A stretch of 36,180 nt of DNA from an uncultured Eubacteriales bacterium (GCA_902491535.1 CABUHS010000026.1:1-36180); one strand, 5' to 3'; counted from the first letter of the stretch, positions 7,633-16,915 are shown. The notes: generated by a model not told the origin, from the letters alone. A program made the numbers and translations.

Positions 7633-9342
7633 TTATTTTTTTGCCGTATCCGGCTTATAACCGTCCTTAAGCGGAATAATACGGTTAAACGTATTTTCCG
7701 AATGCGTATCAGGGGTGAAATATCCAATTCTTACAAACTGAGCCGCCTCTCCGGGTTTTGCGTCAAGTATCGCTTTTTCAGCTTTGCATCCGGTTATCAG
7801 ACGTGCCGAATCGGGATTTACATACGGAAGGATCTCCGATACGTCATGCTCGGATGTGGTAAGCGACGCTATGTCCGGTATTGTAAACAGACGGTCATAC
7901 ATCATTATATTTATATCGGCACAATCGCGTGCAGATATCCAGTGTATAGTTCCCTTTATCTTTCTTCCGTCCGCAGGATTGCCGCATCCGGTTTCGAGAT
8001 CTGCCGTGCAGTGAATTTCACATATACTTCCGTCGTCATTTTTTACTATTTCGTCACAGCGGACTATATACGCACTCATAAGACGCACTTCTCCGCCCGG
8101 TTTCATCCTGAAAAATTTCGGCGGCGGAACCTCGGCAAAGTCGGAAGCTTCAATATATATTTCCCTAGAAAAAGGAAGCTCACGGTAGCCGTCCTCAGGT
8201 CTTGCCGGATGATTGGGCATACGGAAATATTCGGTTTTATCTTCGGGATAATTTGTTATTACTACTTTAACCGGTTCTGTAACGCAAACTCTGCGTGGCG
8301 CGGTCTCCCCGAGTTCTTCACGCAGACAGTGGTCAAGAAGCTCTGCCGCTGCGGTGGTATCTGTATTGGAAACTCCTGCGCGCTTTACGAAATCAAAGAT
8401 TGCCGACGGCGTATATCCGCGGCGGCGCAGTCCGGAAAGCGTAGGCATACGAGGATCATCCCATCCGTCAACAGCCCCCTGCTCAACAAGAAATCTCAGA
8501 AAACGTTTACTCATTACGGTATAAGTAACGTTCATACGTCCGAATTCACGCTGCTTCGGAGGATGATCGGTAAATCCGCAATGTTCTATAACCCAATCAT
8601 AGAGCGGTCTGTGATTGCGGAATTCTGTAGAGCAGAGCGAATACGTTATTCCTTCGAGAGCGTCCTGTATCGGGTGCGCAAAATCGTACATGGGATAGAT
8701 GCACCATCTGTCGCCCTGTCTGTGATGATGCACATGGCGTATACGGTATATGACCGGATCACGCAGATACGAATTGTCGGAGGACGGATCTATTTTTGCC
8801 CTCAGAGTACGCGCGCCGTCCGGAAATTCACCGTTCTTCATACGCTCAAACAGATCAAGGCTTTCCTCTATCGGACGGTCACGGTACGGAGAAACCATTC
8901 CCTTGTCTGAAAAATCGTCCGCATCACCGCGATATTCGGCAAGATCCTCCTTGGAAAGATCGCAAACGTACGCATCGCCGTTTTTTATAAGCTTTACAGC
9001 AAATTCATAGCATTTTTCAAAATAATCAGAACCGTAAAACACGCCTCCGGTCGGATCGGCTCCGAGCCAATGCAGATCCTCATATATAGAGCGCACATAT
9101 TCGTCGCTCTCCTTCATAGGATTTGTATCGTCATAACGGAGATTGAAAAGTCCGCCGTATTTCTGCGCGGTCTCACTGTTGATCCATATAGCCTTTGCGC
9201 TTCCTATATGCAGATATCCGTTAGGCTCCGGAGGAAATCGCGTATGAACCGCATCATTTACTCCGCTGCTCAGATCCGCATCTATTATGTCATGTATAAA
9301 ATTTGAAGATGTTTCTGCAACATTTCCGGCAACTTCCGGCAT
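7633..9342 (-). CDS. glnS: Glutaminyl-tRNA synthetase
   Basis: Class I synthetase charging tRNA-Gln directly. Signatures are PPEPNGYLHIGSAKA (HIGH-type motif HIGS at 45-48) and VMSKR at 276-280 in place of KMSKS. The C-terminal half has the two anticodon-binding beta barrels (EIYIEASDF, GTIHWISA). At 569 residues it is full length. The start has GGGAG about 6 bases upstream. Many Firmicutes lack GlnRS and use GatCAB, so its presence separates this lineage from bacilli. It lies 94 bases downstream of gltX on the same strand. Confidence 0.95.
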   Translation of the reverse strand: MPEVAGNVAETSSNFIHDIIDADLSSGVNDAVHTRFPPEPNGYLHIGSAKAIWINSETAQKYGGLFNLRYDDTNPMKESDEYVRSIYEDLHWLGADPTGGVFYGSDYFEKCYEFAVKLIKNGDAYVCDLSKEDLAEYRGDADDFSDKGMVSPYRDRPIEESLDLFERMKNGEFPDGARTLRAKIDPSSDNSYLRDPVIYRIRHVHHHRQGDRWCIYPMYDFAHPIQDALEGITYSLCSTEFRNHRPLYDWVIEHCGFTDHPPKQREFGRMNVTYTVMSKRFLRFLVEQGAVDGWDDPRMPTLSGLRRRGYTPSAIFDFVKRAGVSNTDTTAAAELLDHCLREELGETAPRRVCVTEPVKVVITNYPEDKTEYFRMPNHPARPEDGYRELPFSREIYIEASDFAEVPPPKFFRMKPGGEVRLMSAYIVRCDEIVKNDDGSICEIHCTADLETGCGNPADGRKIKGTIHWISARDCADINIMMYDRLFTIPDIASLTTSEHDVSEILPYVNPDSARLITGCKAEKAILDAKPGEAAQFVRIGYFTPDTHSENTFNRIIPLKDGYKPDTAKK

Positions 9343-9436
9343 TTTATTCTCCCTTCCGCCGCAACATTACGGCATAAAAACAACAATTTTATTATATAAA
9401 ATACGTTCAGCAAAGTCTGTCTGCATACCTGAGTAC

Positions 9437-11091
9437 TCAAAGCGATGCAGCAACCGCATTGATCCTTGCAATAACGCGCTTACATCCGAGTAGATGCATT
9501 ACCTCGTAAAGATCCGGAGAATTCTGCCTACCTGTAACGGCGACGCGCAAAAACATGCTGACGTCAGCCACACTGCCCTTGAACGCCGACGGATCCTTTT
9601 TATATTGCTTCATATCCGGACAAAAACCGTTTTTATCGGCAAGCGCCTTTACACCGTCAAACCACTGCGATGAATCCGCTGTCTCATCGTAAGAAGAAGC
9701 AAATCCGAGAAGAATATTTTTGATATCTTCCGTATCGAATTTGTCCGGGTATTCATCCTGAACGGAATACAGTTCGTCATAGAAAAATCCCATATAAGGC
9801 TTAACATCCGACCATGTAGTCAGATCCTTGCGCGGCTTATTTCCTCCGCGTCCTATCGAGAGTATCCTCTTTGCATAATCAGGATCAGACTCAAGAAGAA
9901 CGGCAAATTCCTCATCATAAAGCTTTGCCCACGCAAGCGTCTTGTCATATACCTGCTCTGCTGTCATACGGGATATCGTATTTTTGCTGACGTCGGCAAG
10001 CTTGTCCATATCAAGCAAGCAGCCTGATGTACTCATTTTCTTAACAGTAAAAGCAAAATCCTCAAACGGTGCTGTAGGATTAGCTGCGCGCCACTCTTCA
10101 AAATTCGAGTTGAGCAGCGTCATAACATATTCGGTCAAAGCCTCGGAAGCATAGCCGTGCGCATCATACCAGCGCATATCCACTCCGTGATCGCGCTTTG
10201 AAAGTTTTTTCTTTGAATTGCCCTCGAGCTTCATAAGCTGTGAAATATGCAGATATTTCGGAAGCTTAAAACCGAGTGCAGAGAAAAGCTGTATATGGAA
10301 CGGCAATGACGAGAGCCATTCTTCTCCGCGTACAACATGCGTGGTACGCATGAGATGATCGTCAACGGCATGCGCAAAATGATACGTAGGAATACCGTCG
10401 CTCTTGAGCAGAACATGATCGCGGTCATTTTCGGTTATTTCAACCTGGCCCTTTACAAGGTCGGTGAACTTCATTTTATGCTCGATATTTCCGACGGAAC
10501 GGAAACGAAGCACAAAAGCTTCTCCTGCGTCAAGCTTTTCGGTTATTTTCTTTATCGGAGCATCGCGCCACACAGCCCATTTTCCGTAATATCCGGGATC
10601 GGCTTTTACAGCCTCCTGCTCAGCGCGGATGGCGGTAAGCTCCTCTTCGGTACAGAAGCAGGGATACGCAAAACCGCGTTTTACAAGATCCTTGGCAAAA
10701 ACGTGATATATCGCTTTTCTTTCACTCTGTCGGTACGGACCGTAAACACCCTTTTCAGATCCGCCGGGCAAAGCTCCCTCATCAAAAACGATCCCGTAAT
10801 TCTGAAGCGTTCCGATAAGATTCTCCTCAGCGCCCTCAACTTCGCGCTTCGCGTCAGTATCCTCGATCCGAAGATAAAAAACGCCCCCGCTCTGATGTGC
10901 CAGCCGCTCCGACACCCTTGTCGGGAAAAGTCCTCCGAAATGAACAAATCCCGTAGGACTCGGTGCAAATCTCGTTACCTTTGCCTCTGCGGGAAGCTCA
11001 CGCGGAGGATATTTTTTTTCCATATCGTCGGGCGTTTCGGTAACGTCGGAAAAAGAAGTTCTGCAAGTCTGCCGTAATCTATTGATTCCAT
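9437..11091 (-). CDS. gltX: Glutamyl-tRNA synthetase with an apparent one-base frameshift near the start
   Basis: Class I synthetase for tRNA-Glu. The uninterrupted frame from 11023 down gives 528 residues with FAPSPTGFVHFGGL (HIGH-type), LRIEDTD, and KKLSKR (K-SKS-type, residues 273-277 of that frame). The ATG at 11023 has no ribosome site. The better start is at 11091: AAAGGAAAA lies upstream and the frame reads MESIDYGRLAELLFP. The other frame, entered directly afterwards, reads DVTETPDDMEKKYPP. Together they reconstruct the usual Clostridia GltX N-terminus (DYxxLAxLLFPxVTxTP). One base appears to be missing at about 11043-11052, next to a run of five T and two C. It may be a sequencing or assembly error or a real lesion. 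Confidence 0.9.
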
Positions 11092-11135
11092 TCTGATATA
11101 TTTTCCTTTCAGATTTAAATACCGTTAAGTTATGA

Positions 11136-11756
11136 TCAGTTCAAATACAGGTTTGAGCTGCGTTCGCGTTCAAGCGTAGTTGTCATTCCGTGCCCGGGAT
11201 AAACCTTGTAATCGCCTTCAAGTGCAGCAAGTATTTTAAGCGAATGCATGAGCGTCATAAAATCTCCGCCCGGGAAATCATATCTTCCTATGCTGTCACG
11301 GAAAAGTGTGTCTCCGCTTATCATGTCCTTTCCGCAGAGATAGCATACCGATCCCGGTGTATGCCCGGGCGTATGCATAACTGTGATTTCTTCACCCGCT
11401 ACGGTTATTTTGTCGCCGTCATGCAGGAGAACATCTGCAGGAGAAACTTCGATCTTATCGGAAGAAAAGCGTGACATGAGATTCAGCTCACTGTCCGTAA
11501 GAAACTCAGCATCTTCCTCATGTAAATATACGTTTGCGCCTGTCGACTGTCTCAGCCTTTCGAGCGCCATGATATGATCAAAATGTGCATGTGTCAGCAA
11601 AATATGCGTGCATTTGAGTTCATGATCTTCAAGTTTTCTGATTATCTTATCCGCTTCATCACCCGGGTCGACAACAGCACACTCTCCCGAACCTGCACCT
11701 ATAAGAAAATAACAGTTCGTTCCCATAGTGCCTACACTGAATTTAAGTATCTTCAC
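11136..11756 (-). CDS. Metallo-beta-lactamase fold hydrolase, glyoxalase II-like
   Basis: Zinc-dependent hydrolase of the MBL superfamily, about 206 residues and cytoplasmic (no signal peptide). The metal motif THAHFDH is present at about residues 56-62. The later ligands are in HTPGHTPGS, SGDTLF and YPGHG. The size matches the short YcbL/GloB-like group, often annotated as hydroxyacylglutathione hydrolase or MBL-fold hydrolase; the true substrate is unknown. The start at the GTG (11756, reading VKILKFSVGTMGTNCY) is preferred because GGAGGAG lies about 9 bases upstream. The TTG at 11765 sits directly on that site. Confidence 0.88.
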   Translation of the reverse strand: MKILKFSVGTMGTNCYFLIGAGSGECAVVDPGDEADKIIRKLEDHELKCTHILLTHAHFDHIMALERLRQSTGANVYLHEEDAEFLTDSELNLMSRFSSDKIEVSPADVLLHDGDKITVAGEEITVMHTPGHTPGSVCYLCGKDMISGDTLFRDSIGRYDFPGGDFMTLMHSLKILAALEGDYKVYPGHGMTTTLERERSSNLYLN

Positions 11757-11929
11757 TCCGCTCAACTCCTCCGGGATAAATAAGGTATATGCTATACAGT
11801 CTTTTGCCGTCCTGATATTACATTCGTACTTTGCGCAGTATACTTATAAAAGTACGCCGATAAACAACAAAGTTAAAAATAGTATATCATATTTTTTTTC
11901 GATTGTCTATACAAACTTTCAAAATTCTA

Positions 11930-11958
11930 TTGCAATTATCCCAATAAAATGCTATAAT
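11930..11958 (+). promoter_or_regulatory. Sigma-A promoter upstream of the transglutaminase-fold gene
   Basis: TTGCAA at 11930-11935 and TATAAT at 11953-11958 with a 17-base spacer. The start codon follows about 70 bases later, after a GAAAGG ribosome site. Confidence 0.8.
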
Positions 11959-12029
11959 TTAATGTGCGCAAAACAAAACCTCCGTCATTTAATGCAAGAT
12001 AGAACATTTCAGAAGAAAGGTTACTGAAG

Positions 12030-13259
12030 ATGCGTAATTTTTTCAAAATCAAAAACGCTTCGTCCGTAACCGCTAAAATTACGGCAAAACGGATACTGAC
12101 GATTACGGCATGTCCGGTGTTGCTTGCTGCTGTTATTCTTGCGTGCATAAATATCGGGGACATAATAAACCGCGCGAGTTCCGAAACAGTCTCCGGAAAT
12201 TATAATATAAATCTCATATACTATAATCGCCTCTCGCTCAAGCAAAAAAAGCTTTACACCTCTATAACAGACGCAGCAAAGGGGTGCGACGAGTATACCG
12301 AAATTCTTGATTACACCTACGACGGAAGCGATCTGACAAGGGTAATTGAATATATCCGCGCCGAACATCCGGAGCTTTTTTATGTTGATTTCAGCTCTCT
12401 TGAAATACAAAATTCCTACCGTAAAAGTATGGTTAAAATGTATTATTATGCCGTTCCGGAACAGATCGACACAATGAAAAAAGAGCTTGAAAGCAAGCTT
12501 GGGCAGCTTGTAGCGATGACCGACGGAGCCGAAGAAAATTTCAGCAAGGTTCTGACTCTGCATGACGCACTTATCGCATCATGCAGTCCCATAAGTCCCG
12601 ATGAAAGCATAAATCCGTTTTACGGCTCTGCATACGGCGCCATCGTTCTCGGCAAGGCGTCTGCAGACGGATATGCACAGGCATACGGATTACTGCTCGA
12701 AAGAGCCGGAATATACAGCTGTCTTGTTTTCGGTAATCAACGCAAAAGCGGCTCGAATCTTGTATGGAATCTTGTATGTGACAACGGAAACTACTATCAT
12801 GTCGATACGCTATGGGACGATCCGGAAATACCTGAGGATCCTTCGGCGGCACTGCATGCATATTTTGCAATCAGCACATCGGAAATAGCCATCGAACGAA
12901 ATATATACGATCAGGAAATTATTCCCTCGTCCGAAAATGTTCCGGATTATTATGCTCTCGCCCTCCGAAAAGCAGATAGCGAACAGGAGCTTACAGGCAT
13001 ACTAAGACCGCTGATAACCGATCTTGCAAAATCAGAAACCCGCTACGGCGAGATATATGCACCCTTCTCTCCCTCAGATGATCAGCTCTACATCGCGATC
13101 ACTGAAGCAATACGGCTTGCAAATATAGATTCGGAAAACGGTACGCTTATTCTGCCTGTTGCAGATACATACCCGATAGCAGATCGCCCGGGTTATATAG
13201 TTTTTAAGCTTTATTATGCAGATGAAACAGCTAAAGCAAACTACTCAAAGTTTATATAA
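12030..13259 (+). CDS. Membrane-anchored transglutaminase-like protein lacking catalytic Cys and His
   Basis: A 409-residue protein with one N-terminal membrane helix (about residues 22-44), so the bulk is probably outside the cell. The fold call rests on residues about 208-264: GKASADGYAQA, then NLVWNLV, then YYHVDTLWDDP. These line up with the transglutaminase-like pattern GKxVCxGYA, HAWN and WYHVDxTWDDP. In that alignment the nucleophilic Cys is Ala212 and the catalytic His is Leu244; only Asp259 remains. The protein is therefore probably a pseudoenzyme with a binding role, for example at peptidoglycan or protein partners. The C-terminal 130 residues are unassigned. Function is unknown. 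Confidence 0.75.
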   Translation: MRNFFKIKNASSVTAKITAKRILTITACPVLLAAVILACINIGDIINRASSETVSGNYNINLIYYNRLSLKQKKLYTSITDAAKGCDEYTEILDYTYDGSDLTRVIEYIRAEHPELFYVDFSSLEIQNSYRKSMVKMYYYAVPEQIDTMKKELESKLGQLVAMTDGAEENFSKVLTLHDALIASCSPISPDESINPFYGSAYGAIVLGKASADGYAQAYGLLLERAGIYSCLVFGNQRKSGSNLVWNLVCDNGNYYHVDTLWDDPEIPEDPSAALHAYFAISTSEIAIERNIYDQEIIPSSENVPDYYALALRKADSEQELTGILRPLITDLAKSETRYGEIYAPFSPSDDQLYIAITEAIRLANIDSENGTLILPVADTYPIADRPGYIVFKLYYADETAKANYSKFI

Positions 13260-13314
13260 ATATTAAATATAGATATAGATTAAAGAAAAGTCATCGAAAG
13301 GATCAAATATCAAA

Positions 13315-14394
13315 ATGTTAAATATCGCAATTCTCGGTTACGGTACAGTTGGAAAAGGAACTGCTCAGGTACTTATGAAAAACAAGGAGCAGATTCAAAA
13401 GCGTTTAGGAAAAGAATTCAATATCAAATATATTCTCGACCTCCGCGAGTTTCCCGGAGACCCTCTCGAAGACCGTGTTGTACATGATTTCAGAATCATA
13501 GAAAACGATCCGGATGTATCTATCGTAGCAGAAATGCTCGGCGGCTCTCATCCTGCTTATGACTTTACGGTTGCTGCTCTGCGCGCAGGAAAAAATGTCG
13601 TAACTTCAAACAAAGAGGTTGTCGAGCGTTTCGGAGAAGAATTGCTCCGCATTGCAGATGAAAACAATATTCGTTACCGCTTTGAAGCAAGCGTAGGCGG
13701 CGGAATCCCCGTAATATCTCCGCTCATCCATTCGCTTACAGCGCAAAATACGATAACAGAGATCAACGCGATACTTAACGGAACAACCAACTACATACTA
13801 TCGCGTATGAGAAATGAAGGTCTGCCATATGATGAGGTACTGAGCGAAGCTCAGAAGCTCGGATATGCAGAAGCCGATCCCAGCGCCGATGTTGACGGTT
13901 GGGATGCATGCCGCAAAATATGCATTCTCGCCGCTATCGCATTCGGAAAACTCATTCCTAAAGATGCAGTAAAAACACGCGGAATCCGCGATATAACTCT
14001 TGACCATATAAAGAAAGCCGAGGAAAGCGGCGCAAAAATCCGTTTGATCGGACGTGCAGTAAAGCTTGACGACGGAAGGATCCATCTTTCTGTTGAACCG
14101 TACGCTGTCAAAAATGAAAATCCGCTCGCCGGAGTCGACGATGTATTCAACGCCATAATGGTCCGCGGCGATTCGGTCGGTGATGTTATGTTCTACGGAC
14201 GCGGCGCGGGAATGCTTCCCACTGCAAGCGCTGTTGTATCCGACATTGTAGATATCATGGCTCGCGGAGACAGCTTTGCGGCAGATGAAGCGCTTCGCTT
14301 TGAGCAGGCTCCCGAGCTTTATGCTCCTGAGCTTCCCGCTGATCTTATTGCAGCTACAAAGGAAGCACTCGGAACACCGGTTTTCGAAATGTAA
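13315..14394 (+). CDS. hom: Homoserine dehydrogenase without an ACT domain
   Basis: Reduces aspartate semialdehyde to homoserine on the threonine/methionine branch. The 359-residue protein has the Rossmann motif GYGTVGKGTA (residues 8-17), TSNKE at about 98-102, GGGIPVISP near 129, and the signature NGTTNYILSRM with EAQKLGYAEADPSADVDGWD. Most bacterial Hom proteins of this type continue with an ACT regulatory domain to about 420 residues. This one stops straight after the catalytic part, so feedback by threonine through ACT is not expected. A GAAAGGATC ribosome site is upstream. It may be cotranscribed with the preceding gene (55-base gap). Confidence 0.95.
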   Translation: MLNIAILGYGTVGKGTAQVLMKNKEQIQKRLGKEFNIKYILDLREFPGDPLEDRVVHDFRIIENDPDVSIVAEMLGGSHPAYDFTVAALRAGKNVVTSNKEVVERFGEELLRIADENNIRYRFEASVGGGIPVISPLIHSLTAQNTITEINAILNGTTNYILSRMRNEGLPYDEVLSEAQKLGYAEADPSADVDGWDACRKICILAAIAFGKLIPKDAVKTRGIRDITLDHIKKAEESGAKIRLIGRAVKLDDGRIHLSVEPYAVKNENPLAGVDDVFNAIMVRGDSVGDVMFYGRGAGMLPTASAVVSDIVDIMARGDSFAADEALRFEQAPELYAPELPADLIAATKEALGTPVFEM

Positions 14395-14424
14395 AATAAA
14401 AAACAGCAAAAGCTAATACACATA

Positions 14425-14466
14425 AAAACAGCTGAAAGAGAAAATAAATTTCTTTTCAGCTGTTTT
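14425..14466. terminator. Bidirectional terminator between hom and the zinc-ribbon gene
   Basis: AAAACAGCTGAAA... pairs with ...TTTTCAGCTGTTTT in a long stem with an A/T flank on both sides. It can end hom on the plus strand and the converging minus-strand gene. Confidence 0.8.
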
Positions 14467-14492
14467 ACTTTTATTTTTAATCTGCATCGTAT

Positions 14493-14720
14493 TCACTTTG
14501 AAATATCGGTTTCAAATATAACTTTTTTGCAGGCTTCACAATAATTCGCTTCAATTGTGAACGAAAGAAGTGTGTATTTTGCCGCTTTTATAATTCCTGT
14601 ACCGCCCAATATGTCCATAAAATTTGCTTTTTTATCACCCTTTTTCCAATATACACCGCTTCTTCCGCTTCCAGATATAATTCCTCCCTGCATTTCCTGA
14701 TCACAATACGGGCATTTCAT
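14493..14720 (-). CDS. Small zinc-ribbon protein, DUF6487-like
   Basis: A 75-residue protein starting MKCPYC, with a second pair at CEAC (residues about 61-64). The two CxxC knuckles frame a short middle segment (WKKGDKK, a GGTGIIKAAKY stretch), as in the small 'PF20097/DUF6487' proteins common in Clostridia. A GGAGTATTATT ribosome site precedes the ATG. It probably binds one zinc ion; no function is established. The family name is from memory of the pattern and is less sure than the zinc ribbon itself. Confidence 0.75.
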   Translation of the reverse strand: MKCPYCDQEMQGGIISGSGRSGVYWKKGDKKANFMDILGGTGIIKAAKYTLLSFTIEANYCEACKKVIFETDISK

Positions 14721-14764
14721 AATAATACTCCTATTAATTCCGATTTACAACGATCAGAAAAAAT

Positions 14765-15343
14765 TCAATTATTTTTATTCTTTTTCACGCTATGTTCGGA
14801 AACCCATACCCGCATGACGGCAGCCTGAGTTTTAGCATCAGCGATCTTCCCTGCCATAATATCCGCGGCCACATCGTCAAGAGGAACAAGCTCCACTTCA
14901 AGAAATTCGTCATCGTCGGTATGTCTATCTCCGAAGCTCAGTGAGCGAGCCGCAAACATATGTATGACCTCATCCGAATATGCACAGGTAGGATACAGCG
15001 GTCCGAGATATTCATATTTTTCAGCCGTAATGCCGGTTTCCTCTTTGAGTTCACGCGCTGCGGCTTTCACAGGATCTTCATCCTTACTGTCAAGCTTACC
15101 GGCAGGTATTTCACGTACTACTTCCCCTACAGGATAGCGGTACTGTCTCTCCATAACGATCTTTCCGTCATCGGTAAGTGCAACTATACATACAGCTCCG
15201 ACATGCTTTATATATTCGCGTCCGGATTCGGCTCCGCTTGGAAGCTCAACGGTATCCTTATATACCTGAAGCAACCTTCCGCTGTAGACCTTCTCCGAAG
15301 ATATTTGCTTTTCCTCAAGTCCTTTTTCTTCATTGTAAATCAT
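14765..15343 (-). CDS. Nudix hydrolase, ADP-ribose pyrophosphatase type
   Basis: Hydrolyses nucleoside diphosphate sugars such as ADP-ribose to AMP and sugar phosphate. The 192-residue protein has the Nudix box as GKLDSKDEDPVKAAARELKE followed by ETGI. The REL-KEETG metal-binding part is intact. The spacing between the leading G and the first E is one residue longer than the canonical GX5E. The sequence EREYRYPVGE-like (VMERQYRYPVGEVVREIPAG) is typical of NudF/ADPRase. GGAG precedes the ATG by about 5 bases. The gene lies 54 bases downstream of rnhA on the same strand. Confidence 0.9.
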   Translation of the reverse strand: MIYNEEKGLEEKQISSEKVYSGRLLQVYKDTVELPSGAESGREYIKHVGAVCIVALTDDGKIVMERQYRYPVGEVVREIPAGKLDSKDEDPVKAAARELKEETGITAEKYEYLGPLYPTCAYSDEVIHMFAARSLSFGDRHTDDDEFLEVELVPLDDVAADIMAGKIADAKTQAAVMRVWVSEHSVKKNKNN

Positions 15344-15397
15344 AAAATCTCCGTTCCCGGAGCCGCAGTCAATATAACCGCGCGATCCGACATATAT

Positions 15398-15838
15398 TTA
15401 TTTTATAAACGATTCAGCCTGAGCGACCGCAAGACTGTCACATCTTTCGTTATAACGGTGTCCGGCGTGACCCTTTACCCACACAAATTTTATCGAATGC
15501 ATTTCTGCAAGTTCAAGCAGCTTCTGCCACAGATCAGGATTAAGCGCAGGCTTTTTATCGCTTTTTATCCATCCGCGCGACCGCCACGAAACCGCCCATC
15601 CGCGAGTCATAGCGTCCACAAGATATTTAGAATCGGAATACAGCGTGACCTCGCAAGGCTCTTTGAGCGCCGAAAGCGCAGATACTGCCGCAGTAAGCTC
15701 CATGCGGTTATTTGTAGTTTTTTTCTCACCGCCCGAAAGCTCTTTTTCAGCTGCTCCGTAAACAATAACAGCGCCCCAGCCTCCGGGTCCCGGATTGCCT
15801 TTACAGGCTCCGTCCGTATATATATCTACATGTTTCAT
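15398..15838 (-). CDS. rnhA: Ribonuclease HI
   Basis: Degrades the RNA strand of RNA-DNA hybrids. From the start at 15838 the protein has 146 residues and begins MKHVDIYTDGACKGNPGPGG. All four catalytic acidic residues are visible: Asp9, Glu47 (NNRMEL), Asp69 (YSDSKY) and Asp134 (NERCDSLA). The basic handle region WRSRGWIKSDKKP is present as in E. coli RNase HI. The 15838 start has GGAG about 6 bases upstream. A longer in-frame extension to 15922 adds residues not seen in the family. Confidence 0.95.
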   Translation of the reverse strand: MKHVDIYTDGACKGNPGPGGWGAVIVYGAAEKELSGGEKKTTNNRMELTAAVSALSALKEPCEVTLYSDSKYLVDAMTRGWAVSWRSRGWIKSDKKPALNPDLWQKLLELAEMHSIKFVWVKGHAGHRYNERCDSLAVAQAESFIK

Positions 15839-15968
15839 AATTTTCTCCATTTCGCACCGCATAACGGTACTTTTCGATAAAACAATATTGCATCGGCAAA
15901 ACGTAAATTTCAACTCCACCAAAGCTTTAAATCATAAGCTGTTTCAATTCCGCAAACCAAATATATAC

Positions 15969-15997
15969 TTTACAAATTGCGATTTATATGGTATACT
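15969..15997 (+). promoter_or_regulatory. Sigma-A promoter upstream of the WecG/TagA-family gene
   Basis: TTTACA at 15969-15974 and TATACT at 15992-15997 with a 17-base spacer. The predicted transcription start is near 16004, about 125 bases before the start codon. Confidence 0.7.
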
Positions 15998-16012
15998 TTC
16001 GAATGTATCCTT

Positions 16013-16027
16013 TGTACCGTCGGTACA
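16013..16027. promoter_or_regulatory. Perfect 15-base palindrome, operator candidate
   Basis: TGTACCG-T-CGGTACA is a perfect inverted repeat located about 10-24 bases downstream of the predicted start of transcription. In that position a bound repressor would block transcription. No regulator is known for it here. Confidence 0.4.
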
Positions 16028-16129
16028 TACTAACCACTGCACAAAAGATCACATAATATCTTTATTAAAACGTATTTTGCCCATTACCGCACTGCGCAAA
16101 TGTGCGGCAGAAAGGATATAACTCCAGTT

Positions 16130-16915
16130 ATGAACGATAAAAAATCAAAAACCTACGGACAAATAAATGTCCGGGGAATAGATTTCGACAATGTAAATTA
16201 TGATGAAGCTCTCGGCATGTGCATGGATTTTGTCAGAAATCCAAAACCTGACTGCTCAGCGGTTCTTCACACTCCCAACTCCGAAATACTTCAGCTGTGC
16301 ATAGAGCATAATGAATATTATGAAATAATCGGAAGCGCCGATATTATAATTCCGGACGGAATAGGAGTCATAACCGCCTCAAAAATACTCGGCACTCCGC
16401 TGCACAAAGGAAAGGTCGCCGGCGTTGAGATCGCCGACGGAATTCTCTCAGATGCAGCGAAAGAAGGATTCAGCGTATTTTTTCTCGGCGGAAAACCCAA
16501 AACCGAAGAGTCTGAATCGGTAGCGGATATTGCAGCTAAAAATATGCAGAAAAAGTATCCGGGACTCAGGATCGCAGGTACATGCGACGGATATTTTAAA
16601 GACGATGCCGCCGTCACAGCCCGAATCCATGACAGCGGCGCTGATATTCTCTTTGTTTGCCTCGGAGTACCGAAGCAGGAAGTCTTTATGTATAATAACA
16701 AGGACAAGCTCGGCGTAAAGCTTTGCTGCGGATTCGGCGGAACACTTGATATTTTTGCAGGAACCGCAAAACGCGCGCCGAAAATATTCATAAAGCTCGG
16801 TCTTGAATGGCTTTACAGACTGTTCAGAGAACCGACGAGAATAATACGAATGCTCGCGCTTCCCCGTTTTCTGATCGGAACCATCGCGGTAAAGCTAAGA
16901 GGCAAAACCAACTGA
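16130..16915 (+). CDS. WecG/TagA/CpsF family glycosyltransferase (GT26)
   Basis: Transfers a sugar, often N-acetylmannosamine, to a lipid-linked sugar at the inner membrane face during wall teichoic acid or surface polysaccharide synthesis. The 261-residue protein has HTPNSEILQL, then IIPDGIGVITASKILGTPL with the likely catalytic Asp, FLGGKPKT, and GGTLDIFAGTAKRAPKIF. The arginine-rich tail (LEWLYRLFREPTRIIRM) is the membrane-binding appendage of the family. The start at 16130 was chosen because AAAGGA at 16112-16116 lies upstream; an ATG at 16100 would place that site inside the gene. Acceptor and donor cannot be told from the sequence, and no teichoic acid genes are adjacent. Confidence 0.92.
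   Translation: MNDKKSKTYGQINVRGIDFDNVNYDEALGMCMDFVRNPKPDCSAVLHTPNSEILQLCIEHNEYYEIIGSADIIIPDGIGVITASKILGTPLHKGKVAGVEIADGILSDAAKEGFSVFFLGGKPKTEESESVADIAAKNMQKKYPGLRIAGTCDGYFKDDAAVTARIHDSGADILFVCLGVPKQEVFMYNNKDKLGVKLCCGFGGTLDIFAGTAKRAPKIFIKLGLEWLYRLFREPTRIIRMLALPRFLIGTIAVKLRGKTN

Noticed and set aside
7702..8910. Long plus-strand frame of 402 codons opposite glnS
   Set aside because: It is the antisense of a clear glnS gene. The translation is rich in Arg, Tyr, Cys and Ser and has no family pattern.
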